64,000 nt of DNA from positions 29,779-93,778 of the forward strand of contig NZ_JXTG01000009.1 in NCBI RefSeq assembly GCF_000833605.1, given 5' to 3'. A program made the translations under genes and the position numbers. Source of the DNA: Anoxybacillus ayderensis. Lineage in GTDB: Bacteria > Bacillota > Bacilli > Bacillales > Anoxybacillaceae. Below are positions 49,065-58,037 of this stretch, in pieces. Numbering within the stretch: the stretch's first letter is position 1; every line of letters begins with the position of its first letter. The notes beneath the pieces are model-generated. The model was not told the DNA's origin and did no database searches. It was given only the letters and a program-made list of their open reading frames with translations.

Positions 49065-50285
49065 ATGTTACAAAAATATGCGGAATTAGCTGTACGTGTT
49101 GGTGTCAACATTCAACCGGGACAAACGTTGTTTATTAACGCTCCGCTTCCGTCTGCCCCGCTTGTACGTGAAATTGCTAAAGAAGCGTACGAAGCTGGTG
49201 CGAAACATGTGCATGTCGAGTGGAGCGATGAAGAAATCACGTACATAAAATTTAAACATGCACCCGAAGAAGCGCTTCATGAATATCCGTCTTGGCTTGC
49301 TAAAGGACGTGAAGAAGTGGCTGAAAAAGGTGGGGCGTTTTTAAGTATTTATGCACCAAATCCAGATTTATTGAAAGATATTGATCCGGCACGTGTAGCT
49401 GCGGCAACAAAAGCGGCAAGCCTTGCGCTACAACATTACCGCAGTCGCTTAATGGCGGACCATAACTGCTGGTCTTTAATTGCCGTGCCGACACCTGCGT
49501 GGGCGAAAAAAGTATTTCCTCATCTGAGCGAAGAAGAAGCGATCGCAAAATTGTGGGACGTCATCTTCCATGTGACTCGCGTCGACCAAGAGGATCCAAT
49601 TGCGGCATGGAAAGCGCATAATGAAAAATTAGCTCGCATCGTTGATTATTTAAACAATAAGCAATATAAACAGCTCATTTATGATGGACCAGGAACAAAC
49701 TTAACAGTTGAACTGCCAGATGGACATATTTGGGCTGGAGGAGCAGCGAAAAGTACAGACGGCACCGTATTTAATCCGAATATGCCAACAGAAGAAGTGT
49801 TTACGATGCCACATAAAGACGGAACGAACGGGGTCGTGCGAAATACGAAACCGTTGAACTATGGCGGCAATATTATTGACGGCTTTACGCTTACATTTAA
49901 AGATGGAAAAGTCGTTGACTTTACTGCAGAGGTCGGTTATGACACGCTCAAACATTTGCTTGATACTGACGAAGGTGCACGCCGACTAGGAGAAATTGCG
50001 CTCGTGCCGCATCAATCTCCCATTTCACAATCGAACCTTGTGTTTTATAATACGTTATTTGACGAAAACGCAGCCTCACATTTAGCGCTCGGAAAAGCGT
50101 ATCCGACAAACATCGAAGGCGGAACGAATATGCGTACAGAAGAACTGCTTGAGCGTGGAGCGAACGATAGCTTAGTGCATGAAGATTTTATGATCGGTTC
50201 TCATGAACTAAACGTTGATGGAGTGACGAAAGACGGCGTTCGTGAGCCGATTATGCGAAACGGCGAGTGGGCCATTTCTATTTAA
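49065..50285 (+). CDS. Thermophilic-type M29 aminopeptidase (AmpS/PepS)
   Basis: The 406-residue metallopeptidase cleaves N-terminal residues from peptides. Typical blocks are present: VNIQPGQTLFINAPL near the start and GGTNMRTEELLERG and MIGSHELNVDG near the end, with the metal ligand Glu, His and Asp in these. AAGGAGG lies upstream of the ATG at 49065; the frame is open to 49038 without a site. It is monocistronic with its own terminator. Confidence 0.9.
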   Translation: MLQKYAELAVRVGVNIQPGQTLFINAPLPSAPLVREIAKEAYEAGAKHVHVEWSDEEITYIKFKHAPEEALHEYPSWLAKGREEVAEKGGAFLSIYAPNPDLLKDIDPARVAAATKAASLALQHYRSRLMADHNCWSLIAVPTPAWAKKVFPHLSEEEAIAKLWDVIFHVTRVDQEDPIAAWKAHNEKLARIVDYLNNKQYKQLIYDGPGTNLTVELPDGHIWAGGAAKSTDGTVFNPNMPTEEVFTMPHKDGTNGVVRNTKPLNYGGNIIDGFTLTFKDGKVVDFTAEVGYDTLKHLLDTDEGARRLGEIALVPHQSPISQSNLVFYNTLFDENAASHLALGKAYPTNIEGGTNMRTEELLERGANDSLVHEDFMIGSHELNVDGVTKDGVREPIMRNGEWAISI

Positions 50286-50286
50286 C

Positions 50287-50319
50287 AATGTTGCGGCGTT
50301 TGTCCGCAACATTTTTTTT
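50287..50319 (+). terminator. Terminator of the M29 aminopeptidase
   Basis: AATGTTGCGG/CCGCAACATT arms have a 7-base loop and are followed by T8. Confidence 0.85.
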
Positions 50320-50356
50320 CGTCCGCATATATTGGCAAAGAGAGGAGGAACGGACG

Positions 50357-51448
50357 ATGTTTAAGCAATTTATTGCGAATAGCGGCATACTTATTGCTGG
50401 ATTTTATTTGATTAGCAAGTTTTTTCCTTCTAACATTCATCAACAATCCCCTGTTCATATGCGCCTACTTGCTGGGGCTTTTTGCGGTTTATTAAGCATT
50501 GTGCTTATGTTTTTTTCTATTCCACTCGGACATGGAGTCATTTCTGACCTACGACACGTGCCACTCGTTGTTGTAAGCTATTACGGTGGTATGCCGAGCG
50601 CGCTTGCGGCAGGCATCATCATGGGGACAGGACGTTTTTTGTTCGGCAATCCGTTTGCATCGATCGTTTCTTTTTTTACTTCTCTTGCCATTGCGATCGG
50701 TTGCGGATGGATCAGTCAACGGATGAAACGACATATAACGATTACAACGTTTTGGTTGAACGTCTACAGCATGTGCTTCGTTTCGCTTGCTTTGTTTATT
50801 AACATGCCAGATGCACACACCTATACGCAAACACTCGTTGTTTTTTGGCCTATTTCGATTGTCGCTACATATGTAGCTGCGAATATTTGTAAAGATATTC
50901 GGCAATCAAAAGACATGTTGCAACATTATAAACAATGGGCAACGACTGATTTTTTGACCGGGCTTTATAATGTTCGTCAGTTTCATACGTTATTTGGGCA
51001 ACATCTCGAGCAAGCGAAAGAGGAAAACAGCTGTTTATCTCTTATTTTATTTGATATTGATCGCTTTAAATTGATTAACGATACGTATGGGCATGATGGC
51101 GGGGATGTCATTTTACGTGATCTTGGAGAACTGGTCCGCTCGCTCGTTTCGAAAGACGGGATAGCTTTTCGCAATGGCGGGGAAGAATTTTCAATATTAC
51201 TTTCAAGCTGTGAACATGAAGCGGTGACATTTGCCGAACATATTCGAACAACGATTGAACGTCATCCGTTTTTCGTGCAACAACAAACGGTGCATATTAC
51301 AATTTCCATCGGCATTTCTGTTTTTCCAACGCTTGCAACAAATGAATCAGAGCTATTTAAGCAAGCGGACATCGCTTTGTATGAAGCGAAGCAACAAGGA
51401 CGAAATCGCACCATTGTATATAAAAAGGAATACTTGCATGAAACGTGA
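50357..51448 (+). CDS. Membrane GGDEF diguanylate cyclase
   Basis: The 363-residue protein has five to six N-terminal membrane helices resembling the 5TMR sensor type, then a GGDEF domain with GGEEF at the active site (RNGGEEFSIL), which is an active variant. It makes cyclic-di-GMP. AGGAGG precedes the ATG at 50357; a longer frame starting at 50267 overlaps the preceding terminator. Confidence 0.85.
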   Translation: MFKQFIANSGILIAGFYLISKFFPSNIHQQSPVHMRLLAGAFCGLLSIVLMFFSIPLGHGVISDLRHVPLVVVSYYGGMPSALAAGIIMGTGRFLFGNPFASIVSFFTSLAIAIGCGWISQRMKRHITITTFWLNVYSMCFVSLALFINMPDAHTYTQTLVVFWPISIVATYVAANICKDIRQSKDMLQHYKQWATTDFLTGLYNVRQFHTLFGQHLEQAKEENSCLSLILFDIDRFKLINDTYGHDGGDVILRDLGELVRSLVSKDGIAFRNGGEEFSILLSSCEHEAVTFAEHIRTTIERHPFFVQQQTVHITISIGISVFPTLATNESELFKQADIALYEAKQQGRNRTIVYKKEYLHET

Positions 51449-51493
51449 AACTATAAGACAATAAAAGTAAAAACAATTAAAGGAGCGAAACAA

Positions 51494-52459
51494 ATGAAAC
51501 AACGATCGAAGCTACTCATTTGTGCGGCGGCTGTCGCTACATTGCTTTCCGCATGTAACGAACAAACGACAGCGCCAGCGAAACAGCCTGTCGAACATAA
51601 ACAAGAAACAAAAGAGCAAACGCCGCAAAATTTCACACCTGTCGAAAGCACAAATCAATCGTTTACGATTTCGTTATTACCAGCATTCACTTTAGAAGCT
51701 GAAGAACCGGGAAAAGATGTCGTGATGCATGAAAGCGAACAAGACCAATGGATGCGTATTGAGCTGCTGCCGAAAGAAGCGAAAGATCAGATGGAAACGT
51801 ACGCAAAAGAAAGAGCCATGGCCGTCTCTGAACAAGCTACACCGTTTGAAGGCTCACTCCCGTTTGAAGATGCGATCGTATATGAAGCACCTGTCGATAA
51901 CGATATCGTTTATATCGTTGGTGTGACGGGAGATGAACCGATGTTTTTAACGGTATTTACGAAAAAAGAAGATAACTGGCTGAATACGTTTATGACGATG
52001 GCGAAAACGATTGAACGGACGGAAACGGAAACGAGCGAACAACCGCAACCATCTTCTTTCACATATAAAAGTAGCAATCAGCCGTTTCAAGCAAATATTT
52101 TAAACGGCTATATGGCGGAAGCGGTCGAGCCAGGGAAAGATATGATTTTTCTCGATGAAGAAAAAGCGTCGATGACGGTTGAACTCATTGATGGAGGAGC
52201 GGATTGGTCTCTCATTGCCGAACAAGCAGAACAGTACGTAAAGGCAAGCAGCAAAGATGGAACAGTCGAAAAAATGACGTGGACAAAAGGAACTCGTTTA
52301 AACGGTGCCGATGTATATAAAAGCGCCATTGAAAGTGGCGAAGTATACGTGTTTGTCGTAAAAAATGGAACGCCGATGCGGCTGACGATTTTTGTACAAC
52401 AAGAAAATGAACTAAATCCGTTTTTACAAATGGCAGAAACGATTGAACGGATTGATTAA
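51494..52459 (+). CDS. Lipoprotein with duplicated domain
   Basis: The 321-residue protein has signal peptide ...ATLLSACNEQ, where the lipobox Cys is at about 21. Two similar halves follow (both with the pattern EPGKD, a hydrophobic E-rich beta region and a TIERT/TIERI end). I do not recognise the fold. AAAGGAGCG lies upstream of the ATG. It is surface anchored, probably at the outer face of the membrane. Confidence 0.7.
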   Translation: MKQRSKLLICAAAVATLLSACNEQTTAPAKQPVEHKQETKEQTPQNFTPVESTNQSFTISLLPAFTLEAEEPGKDVVMHESEQDQWMRIELLPKEAKDQMETYAKERAMAVSEQATPFEGSLPFEDAIVYEAPVDNDIVYIVGVTGDEPMFLTVFTKKEDNWLNTFMTMAKTIERTETETSEQPQPSSFTYKSSNQPFQANILNGYMAEAVEPGKDMIFLDEEKASMTVELIDGGADWSLIAEQAEQYVKASSKDGTVEKMTWTKGTRLNGADVYKSAIESGEVYVFVVKNGTPMRLTIFVQQENELNPFLQMAETIERID

Positions 52460-52472
52460 GGGAGGGCTTGTT

Positions 52473-52733
52473 TTGGAGCTATTAGAAGCATATCGATCAT
52501 TATGGTCAAACCGTTCGTTACCTGTCGGCGAAAACGAGGCGAAAGATGTGCTGCTCGATGCTATTCAGCGCGATTTATTAGATGAAATGACACATCCGCG
52601 CTTACGAAAATCACCTTATGAAAAATTTTCATTAGCGATGAAGCGAATTGCCACATCATCGCTTGATGCCAAACAGCAATACGAGCTCGTTCGTTTATAC
52701 GTGCAACAGCTTGAAAACTTGCCTTCTCGCTAA
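52473..52733 (+). CDS. Small hypothetical protein
   Basis: The 86-residue protein begins at TTG (MELLEAYRSLWSNRS) with GGGAGGG upstream and ends NLPSR. It is helical and soluble, with no recognised motif. It follows the lipoprotein by 13 bases and shares its operon. Confidence 0.6.
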   Translation: MELLEAYRSLWSNRSLPVGENEAKDVLLDAIQRDLLDEMTHPRLRKSPYEKFSLAMKRIATSSLDAKQQYELVRLYVQQLENLPSR

Positions 52734-52746
52734 GGCAAGTTTTTTT
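52717..52746 (+). terminator. Terminator of the lipoprotein operon
   Basis: ACTTGCCTT/AAGGCAAGT arms surround the stop codon and are followed by T7. Confidence 0.8.
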
Positions 52747-52806
52747 GTATAACATTGTCCGATTTGCACAAAATACGTATCGAATATGATACGAGGAGGC
52801 TTTACG

Positions 52807-53232
52807 ATGGATCCATTTCGTTCGTTAGATGTGATGCGCCGAGATGTAGAACGTATGTTTTCTAACTTCCCTTCTTTTTTATCGCATATGGATGATATGT
52901 TTCGTATGCCGCGCGTCGATGTGCATGAAAATGACAAAGAAATGATTGTCACGTGCGACATTCCGGGACTAGAACGAAAAGAAGATGTTGACATTCATAT
53001 CGACGATCAAACATTATCGATTAGCGGTCAAGTGCGGCGACAATATGATGTAAAAGATGAACATATGCATCGACAAGAGCGGTTTTACGGACGATTTTAT
53101 CGCACGATCCCACTTCCGTCCCATGCTGCACATGAGAACGTACAAGCATCATATAAAAACGGTGTGCTTGAAATTCGCATTCCGAAAGCACAATCGGATG
53201 GGAAAAAACGAATTGATGTACAATTTCATTAA
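52807..53232 (+). CDS. Small heat-shock protein (Hsp20)
   Basis: The 141-residue alpha-crystallin domain chaperone has the motif GVLEIRIPKA near the C-terminus and the characteristic VTCDIPGLERKEDVDIHI beta core. It holds unfolding proteins for refolding. CGAGGAGG stands before the ATG at 52807; it is monocistronic with its own terminator. Confidence 0.9.
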   Translation: MDPFRSLDVMRRDVERMFSNFPSFLSHMDDMFRMPRVDVHENDKEMIVTCDIPGLERKEDVDIHIDDQTLSISGQVRRQYDVKDEHMHRQERFYGRFYRTIPLPSHAAHENVQASYKNGVLEIRIPKAQSDGKKRIDVQFH

Positions 53233-53260
53233 CACCGGCACAATTGCCGGTGTTTTTTTT
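53231..53260 (+). terminator. Terminator of the Hsp20 gene
   Basis: AACACCGGCA/TGCCGGTGTT arms are followed by T8. Confidence 0.85.
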
Positions 53261-53271
53261 AGAAATGAAAG

Positions 53272-53298
53272 AAATAGAAAAGGCGGAAGATCCCGCCT
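53272..53298 (-). terminator. Terminator of glpD
   Basis: AGGCGG/CCGCCT arms have a 6-base loop, with TTTTCT on the minus strand. Confidence 0.65.
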
Positions 53299-53304
53299 AG
53301 CGCT

Positions 53305-54954
53305 CTAACGTTGTGCTTCATTGCTCGGAATAACGGCATCATGAAGCGCAACGTTTACTTGTTGTTCGTATTTATTTCGCTCCTCTTTTGTCCAATGAAA
53401 ATACGATTGCATCAACGTAACGACTGCTTCTTTTAACTGACGAACCGCCTGAATGTCAAAAAAGAGCGCTCCGGTACGCCGAATGAAAAAGTCGAGCGGT
53501 GTTACCGTCATTTCGCATTCAAGTGCATATATGCACATCACATACCAATCAATAGGAAGAGCTATTTCCTCTCGATTGTATGTGCTAGCAAAAGCGAATA
53601 AACGATCGACATTCGTACCGTATCGCTGCACGAGCCGTTTTGCTTGTTGTTCCGTCAAGCCGCAAGCCATTCCTTCAGCGATTTTTTCACACATAAACGT
53701 ATGCCATCGGCTCGCACCGCCAACGTCCCCACCGGAAATCGGCAAATGTTTCGTTTGACACGGTGGATATGTCCCACCTAGCTGTTTAGCGATCAAATCA
53801 ACAACCGTTTCAGCCATTTTGCGATAGCCTGTTAACTTTCCCCCTGCGATCGTAATCAGACCAGATGGAGATTGCCAAACTTCATCTTTCCTAGAAATTT
53901 CAGATGGATCTTTCCCTTCCTCATAAATGAGTGGACGCAATCCAGCCCAACTTGATTCAATATGTTGTTCCGTTAAATGAACGGTCGGGAACATGTATCG
54001 AATGGCGCGCAGTAAATAGTCGCGATCATCGCTTGTCATTTTCGGGTGGACGCGATCTCCGTCATAAAACGTATCTGTCGTGCCGACGTACGTCTTCCCT
54101 TCGCGCGGAATCGCAAATACCATGCGACCGTCAGGCGTATCAAAATATACCGCTTGCTTAAGCGGGAAATGTGCTTGATCAACGACAATGTGCACCCCTT
54201 TTGTTAAGCGCAGTTTTTTTCCGACGTGTGAGCCGTCTTTTTCACGTAATATATCGACCCATGGCCCTGCCGCATTGACAATTTTTTTCGCATATATCGT
54301 AAACGTTTTCCCTGTCGTTTGCTCACGACATGTCACGCCATTAATCCGCCCATTTTCATCATACAAAAACGATTCTGCTTTTACATAATTGACTGCGTGA
54401 GCTCCGCATTCCATCGCTTTTTTTATCACTTCTATCGTTAATCGTGCATCATCTGTCCGATATTCAACGTAATAACCGCCACCAAGCAATCCGTCTTGTT
54501 TAATTAACGGCTCTTTTTGCAACGTTTCATGTGCGGATAACATCGTCCGCCGTTCCGCTTTTTTGACGCGTGCCAAATGATCATACACCCATAGCCCGAT
54601 AGACGTACTCCATTTTCCGAACGTGCCACCGCGATGAATCGGCAATAACATCCATTCTGGTGTCGTGACATGCGGACCGTTTTCATACACAATAGCTCGC
54701 TCTTTCCCGACTTCTGCGACCATTTTTACTTCGAACTGTTTTAAATAACGTAATCCCCCATGAACGAGTTTCGTCGAACGGCTTGACGTGCCAGCCGCAA
54801 AATCTTGCATTTCAATGAGCGCTGTTTTCATTCCGCGCGTCGTTGCATCAAGCGCGATGCCACAACCGGTAATGCCACCGCCGATCACAAGCACATCATA
54901 CGTCGTTTTGCTCATTTCCTCTGTTATTTCCATTCGTTGTTTCGCTGAAAACAT
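53305..54954 (-). CDS. glpD: Aerobic glycerol-3-phosphate dehydrogenase
   Basis: The 549-residue FAD enzyme oxidises glycerol-3-phosphate to dihydroxyacetone phosphate at the inner face of the membrane and feeds electrons to menaquinone. The FAD motif GGGITGCGIALDA lies near residue 25 and GTSSRSTKLVHGGLRYL follows. The ATG at 54954 has AGGGGG seven bases upstream; ATGs at 54957 and 54960 are alternatives. A leader with a terminator hairpin precedes it. Confidence 0.95.
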   Translation of the reverse strand: MFSAKQRMEITEEMSKTTYDVLVIGGGITGCGIALDATTRGMKTALIEMQDFAAGTSSRSTKLVHGGLRYLKQFEVKMVAEVGKERAIVYENGPHVTTPEWMLLPIHRGGTFGKWSTSIGLWVYDHLARVKKAERRTMLSAHETLQKEPLIKQDGLLGGGYYVEYRTDDARLTIEVIKKAMECGAHAVNYVKAESFLYDENGRINGVTCREQTTGKTFTIYAKKIVNAAGPWVDILREKDGSHVGKKLRLTKGVHIVVDQAHFPLKQAVYFDTPDGRMVFAIPREGKTYVGTTDTFYDGDRVHPKMTSDDRDYLLRAIRYMFPTVHLTEQHIESSWAGLRPLIYEEGKDPSEISRKDEVWQSPSGLITIAGGKLTGYRKMAETVVDLIAKQLGGTYPPCQTKHLPISGGDVGGASRWHTFMCEKIAEGMACGLTEQQAKRLVQRYGTNVDRLFAFASTYNREEIALPIDWYVMCIYALECEMTVTPLDFFIRRTGALFFDIQAVRQLKEAVVTLMQSYFHWTKEERNKYEQQVNVALHDAVIPSNEAQR

Positions 54955-54977
54955 CATCATTCCCCCTGTAAAAATAA

Positions 54978-55032
54978 AAAGAGACCAAAACAAGCACAAT
55001 AAGCTTCACTTATTATGCATGTATGGTCTCTC
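54978..55032 (-). promoter_or_regulatory. glpD leader terminator (GlpP-type antitermination)
   Basis: GAGAGACC/GGTCTC outer arms with an inner AATAAG/CTTATT hairpin are followed by a T-rich run just before glpD. In Bacillus, GlpP with glycerol-3-phosphate lets transcription pass such a hairpin; the same control is inferred here. Confidence 0.65.
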
Positions 55033-55064
55033 TTCGTCTCTTGACATATATGAACTTTAGTTTC

Positions 55065-55092
55065 ATTGTATCATATATGTGGAAAAAGGCAA
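55065..55092 (-). promoter_or_regulatory. glpD promoter
   Basis: On the minus strand TTGCCT is followed after 16 bases by TACAAT, just upstream of the leader. Confidence 0.5.
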
Positions 55093-55347
55093 CTGTTTTG
55101 CACAAAAAGCCATTTGATCGCTGAACGTGGCTTACATAAGCTAATGTTAATTCCTTTTTCTTTATATTTGTTGACGATATGTTTGACGTTTGGTCGCTTG
55201 TTTTCCTCTCGCTTTCTTTGCACGCGCTTTCTTCCTTTCTTATTCTCTTTTACATATTTACGAATCACCATATAAAAAGTTTCGCGAACAATTTATTTTT
55301 TCCTGCATATATTACGAACAAACATATGTCGTAAGGAGTGAACATGT
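55093..55347. other. Gap with no convincing gene
   Basis: Basic ORFs exist on both strands but have no ribosome-binding sites; the region probably carries the promoters of glpD and the Hsp20-like gene. Confidence 0.4.
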
Positions 55348-55770
55348 ATGAAAAAAGATTTGTCTCATATGCTCGATTCGTTTTTTGATGATCGGTCATT
55401 AAAAAAATTGTTGTATACGCTCGATGAATATGTTCACCGTGCATTTTCACCGATTTATATTCCAATTGATGTACGCGAAACAAAAGAACAATATGTCATC
55501 ATTGCCCATCTTCCAAATGCGAAACGTGAGAACGTTCATCTACAATTTATTGACAACACACGTCTGTTGTTATCCGTCGTTTACGATGAACAGACGGAAA
55601 CGATTGATGATGAAAAGAAAATGATTCATCGTCAGCACACGTATGAACGAGCGACAAAATCCATTTTTCTCCCTTATCCTGTTCAGGAATCAGACATTCA
55701 AGCATCGTTTCAAGACGGCAAACTCATCATTCAACTCCCACAAAAGAAAACATTTATTCCAATTGAATAA
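55348..55770 (+). CDS. Divergent Hsp20/alpha-crystallin-like protein
   Basis: The 140-residue protein has the alpha-crystallin pattern (VRETKEQYVIIAHLPNAKRE, then DGKLIIQLPQ at the end), but the N-terminal arm and core differ strongly from the 141-residue Hsp20. It could be a spore or heat-shock chaperone with altered partners. GTAAGGAG stands before the ATG. Confidence 0.7.
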   Translation: MKKDLSHMLDSFFDDRSLKKLLYTLDEYVHRAFSPIYIPIDVRETKEQYVIIAHLPNAKRENVHLQFIDNTRLLLSVVYDEQTETIDDEKKMIHRQHTYERATKSIFLPYPVQESDIQASFQDGKLIIQLPQKKTFIPIE

Positions 55771-55775
55771 ATAAG

Positions 55776-55820
55776 AAAAGCGCAAAGCGCCCGCCTATCG
55801 GCTTGAAGCTAGACAGTTCC
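55776..55820. repeat. Possible dispersed intergenic repeat
   Basis: The run GCGCAAAGCGCCCGCC, continuing TATCGGCTTGAAGCT, is strikingly non-coding and of a type I recall between genes in thermophilic bacilli. Only one copy is seen here. Confidence 0.35.
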
Positions 55821-55861
55821 CTAAATTAGAAATTGTATACTTTCTTAATCTTTATAAGAAA

Positions 55862-55893
55862 AACGCAAACGTTATATTTTAAACGTTTGCGTT
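55862..55893 (-). terminator. Terminator of yppG
   Basis: AACGCAAACGTT/AACGTTTGCGTT perfect arms are followed on the minus strand by TTTCTT and overlap the yppG end. Confidence 0.8.
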
Positions 55894-56192
55894 AATCCTT
55901 TTACAAGCCCGCTCATTTGATTCATCACTTGCACCGCCTGCCCCATCGTATTCATCATTTTTGTAATATCGTACGTCCCATCTTTCGTTTTAAACTGCTC
56001 AAGCAAGCTTGGCGGCTTTGCAGGAGCGAATGGGGGCATAGGTGGAACGAACGGAGAGACAGGTGGTGTGGTGAATGGAGACATGGGCGGAACGACTGGT
56101 AGAACAGGAAACGAAGTCGGTTGGGAATAATATGGATAATAATGCGCAGGTGCCACATGTGGCATTTGCATCGTAGACCATGGCTGGTACAT
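55872..56192 (-). CDS. yppG: YppG-like Pro/Phe-rich protein
   Basis: The 106-residue protein has a Pro-, Tyr- and Phe-rich N-terminal half and a conserved C-terminal helix region (SLLEQFKTKDGTYDITKMMN). This is the YppG layout, and its place two genes from sspM and recU is as in Bacillus. Function unknown; it is probably sporulation related. Confidence 0.8.
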   Translation of the reverse strand: MYQPWSTMQMPHVAPAHYYPYYSQPTSFPVLPVVPPMSPFTTPPVSPFVPPMPPFAPAKPPSLLEQFKTKDGTYDITKMMNTMGQAVQVMNQMSGLVKGLTQTFKI

Positions 56193-56344
56193 ATTTTCTC
56201 TCCCCTTTCACTACATCGTATTCGTTTTTCATAAAATGGTTCTTGACTAATCGTGTCAATCGATGTCGGAATTCTCAATTTTTTGAATTTAACATGTTGT
56301 CTTTTTTTATGTTATGATAAGTGGAAAAGGGGGAGGGAATAATT

Positions 56345-56557
56345 ATGACAATTATTGAATTAAAAAACAAATTTATCGCAACGAAACAATATGAGCCGAT
56401 CGATGCAAACGAGCTGCTTGACTTTGCGCGTCAACTTTATTTGCGCAACGAATTGCCGCTTAGCGTGTACCGCCATCTTGTGCGTGATTTAGAAGCGCTT
56501 GGGGCTTACAAACCTGACGATGAGCGTATTAAACAATATTCAGGAAGCGCTGAATGA
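56345..56557 (+). CDS. yppF: YppF-like protein
   Basis: The 70-residue helical protein (MTIIELKNKFIATKQYEP ...) of the YppF family has GGGGAGGG upstream of ATG 56345. Synteny with yppG and recU supports the name. Function unknown. Confidence 0.75.
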   Translation: MTIIELKNKFIATKQYEPIDANELLDFARQLYLRNELPLSVYRHLVRDLEALGAYKPDDERIKQYSGSAE

Positions 56558-56617
56558 TTTCTCCCCTCTTGTGCCATGCTAAGTGGGACGCTAGCATGGA
56601 AAAGGAGGCGGATGAAA

Positions 56618-56785
56618 ATGGGTCGTGGTGTTCATTTTCACCATAAGAAAAAAGGACATGAAAGCGAGAAGCCAAAACATGGCGAACATGTTGAGTCGAA
56701 GCAACGTGAAGTTGTCGACTATGCCATTGACACAGTAGGAAGCGAAACGCATCGTCCAGTGACAATTGAACGTGTAAAAGAATAA
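56618..56785 (+). CDS. Small His/Lys-rich protein
   Basis: The 55-residue protein starts MGRGVHFHHKKKGHESEK. GGAGG is nine bases before ATG 56618; an ATG at 56612 is too close to it. It is strongly charged and has no recognised motif. A terminator follows. Confidence 0.55.
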   Translation: MGRGVHFHHKKKGHESEKPKHGEHVESKQREVVDYAIDTVGSETHRPVTIERVKE

Positions 56786-56810
56786 AGGTGGCCAACGCGC
56801 CACCTTTTTT
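56784..56810. terminator. Terminator between convergent small genes
   Basis: AAAGGTGGC/GCCACCTTT arms are followed by T6 on the plus strand. It also lies just after the convergent coiled-coil gene and may serve both. Confidence 0.75.
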
Positions 56811-57012
56811 ATATTGCCGGAACGAACATATACGTTTCTTTTTTTTCGATTTGTTGTTCGATGTTGTTGAGTTGGCGTTCGATGCCTTGTAAACTGTCTT
56901 GTTGCATATCGTAATGTGTATCCATTTGCTCGGTCGTACGCTCTTTTAATTTTTTTTCTAATTGTTCAATTTCCTCAAACAATTGTTGTAATTGCATTTG
57001 AATATGTTCCAT
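56809..57012 (-). CDS. Small coiled-coil protein
   Basis: The 67-residue protein (MEHIQMQLQQLFEEIEQLEK...) is almost wholly heptad-like with Gln, Glu and Leu, and ends in a hydrophobic FVPAI. GGGGAG is seven bases before ATG 57012. Function unknown. Confidence 0.6.
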   Translation of the reverse strand: MEHIQMQLQQLFEEIEQLEKKLKERTTEQMDTHYDMQQDSLQGIERQLNNIEQQIEKKETYMFVPAI

Positions 57013-57192
57013 CCTCCAACTCCCCTTTCGCCTTTGCCATACACATTCGCTATCCATATCCTCGTCCCTTCTTGATTGACAAAACTAGAAGAAATTCGGC
57101 AAACAAAGTGGTATACGTACAAAATTCGACAAATATGTTCGCATGTTTTTTATATGAACGGTCAAAATAAAATGATGAAAGGAGGCGACAAC

Positions 57193-57294
57193 ATGGCGAA
57201 AAAAGAGCAAAAGAAAAAACAAAAGCCGAAGCAAGAAGAAACAACAGGATTTGGCGACAAAAAACTAGAAGGTCCAGACCGCCCTTCTACATAA
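57193..57294 (+). CDS. sspM: Minor acid-soluble spore protein M (SspM)
   Basis: This 33-residue protein ends [14 protein letters not shown], closely matching the end of B. subtilis SspM (DKKLGGPNRPST). AAAGGAGG lies before the ATG. It is packed in the spore core; transcription in the forespore (SigG) is known for SspM. Its position before recU fits Bacillus order. Confidence 0.85.
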   Translation: MAKKEQKKKQKPKQEETTGFGDKKLEGPDRPST

Positions 57295-57324
57295 AATCGA
57301 AAAATATCCAAAGTCATGTTTTAG

Positions 57325-57353
57325 AAAAAGCGAGTATATTTGCTCGCTTTTTT
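57325..57353 (+). terminator. Terminator of sspM
   Basis: AAAAGCGAG/CTCGCTTTT arms are followed by a T run. Confidence 0.75.
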
Positions 57354-57422
57354 CTAATTTTCGGGCAAATGACGAACAGACAAAACATATGGTATAATGT
57401 TGAACATTCAAGGGGGGATGAT

Positions 57423-58022
57423 ATGTTTAAATATCCGAATGGGCGAGCATATGAAAAAAAGGAAAATGAACGCATATTGCATACTCGTGCTTCTGATACG
57501 TATGGAAATCGCGGAATGACGCTAGAGGCGGATTTAAACGAAACAAACGCCTATTATTTAGCTCAAGGCATTGCCGTCATTCATAAAAAGCCGACGCCGG
57601 TGCAAATCGTCCGAGTCGATTACCCGAAACGAAGCGCGGCCGTCATTAAAGAAGCGTATTTTAAACAACCGTCAACGACGGACTATAACGGCGTATACCG
57701 TGGGAAATATATTGACTTTGAAGCAAAAGAAACGAGAAATCGCACGTCGTTCCCGCTTCAAAATTTTCATGAACATCAAATTGAACATATGAAACAAGTG
57801 CTAGCCCACGGAGCGATTTGCTTCGTGATTTTGCGTTTTACAACACTCGATGAAACGTATTTATTCGATGCACATCACCTCCTTGAATATTGGGAGCGAA
57901 AGCAACAAGGTGGACGCAAATCAATGACAAAAGCGGAAATCGAACGACATGGCCATCTCATCCCGCTTGGCTATCACCCACGAATCGATTATATTCAAAT
58001 TGTGGACAAACTATATTTTTAG
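57423..58022 (+). CDS. recU: Holliday junction resolvase RecU
   Basis: The 199-residue PD-(D/E)XK endonuclease cuts four-way DNA junctions and loads with RuvAB and RecA. It has the RecU core [17 protein letters not shown] (catalytic Glu and Lys) and [26 protein letters not shown] lies upstream of ATG 57423. It is first gene of the conserved recU-ponA operon. Confidence 0.95.
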   Translation: MFKYPNGRAYEKKENERILHTRASDTYGNRGMTLEADLNETNAYYLAQGIAVIHKKPTPVQIVRVDYPKRSAAVIKEAYFKQPSTTDYNGVYRGKYIDFEAKETRNRTSFPLQNFHEHQIEHMKQVLAHGAICFVILRFTTLDETYLFDAHHLLEYWERKQQGGRKSMTKAEIERHGHLIPLGYHPRIDYIQIVDKLYF

Positions 58023-58037
58023 AATAGGAGGAACGAT

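Noticed and set aside
55071..55271. Basic 66-codon minus-strand ORF between glpD and the Hsp20-like gene
   Set aside because: It has no ribosome-binding site, overlaps the glpD promoter and has a composition expected from AT-rich non-coding DNA.
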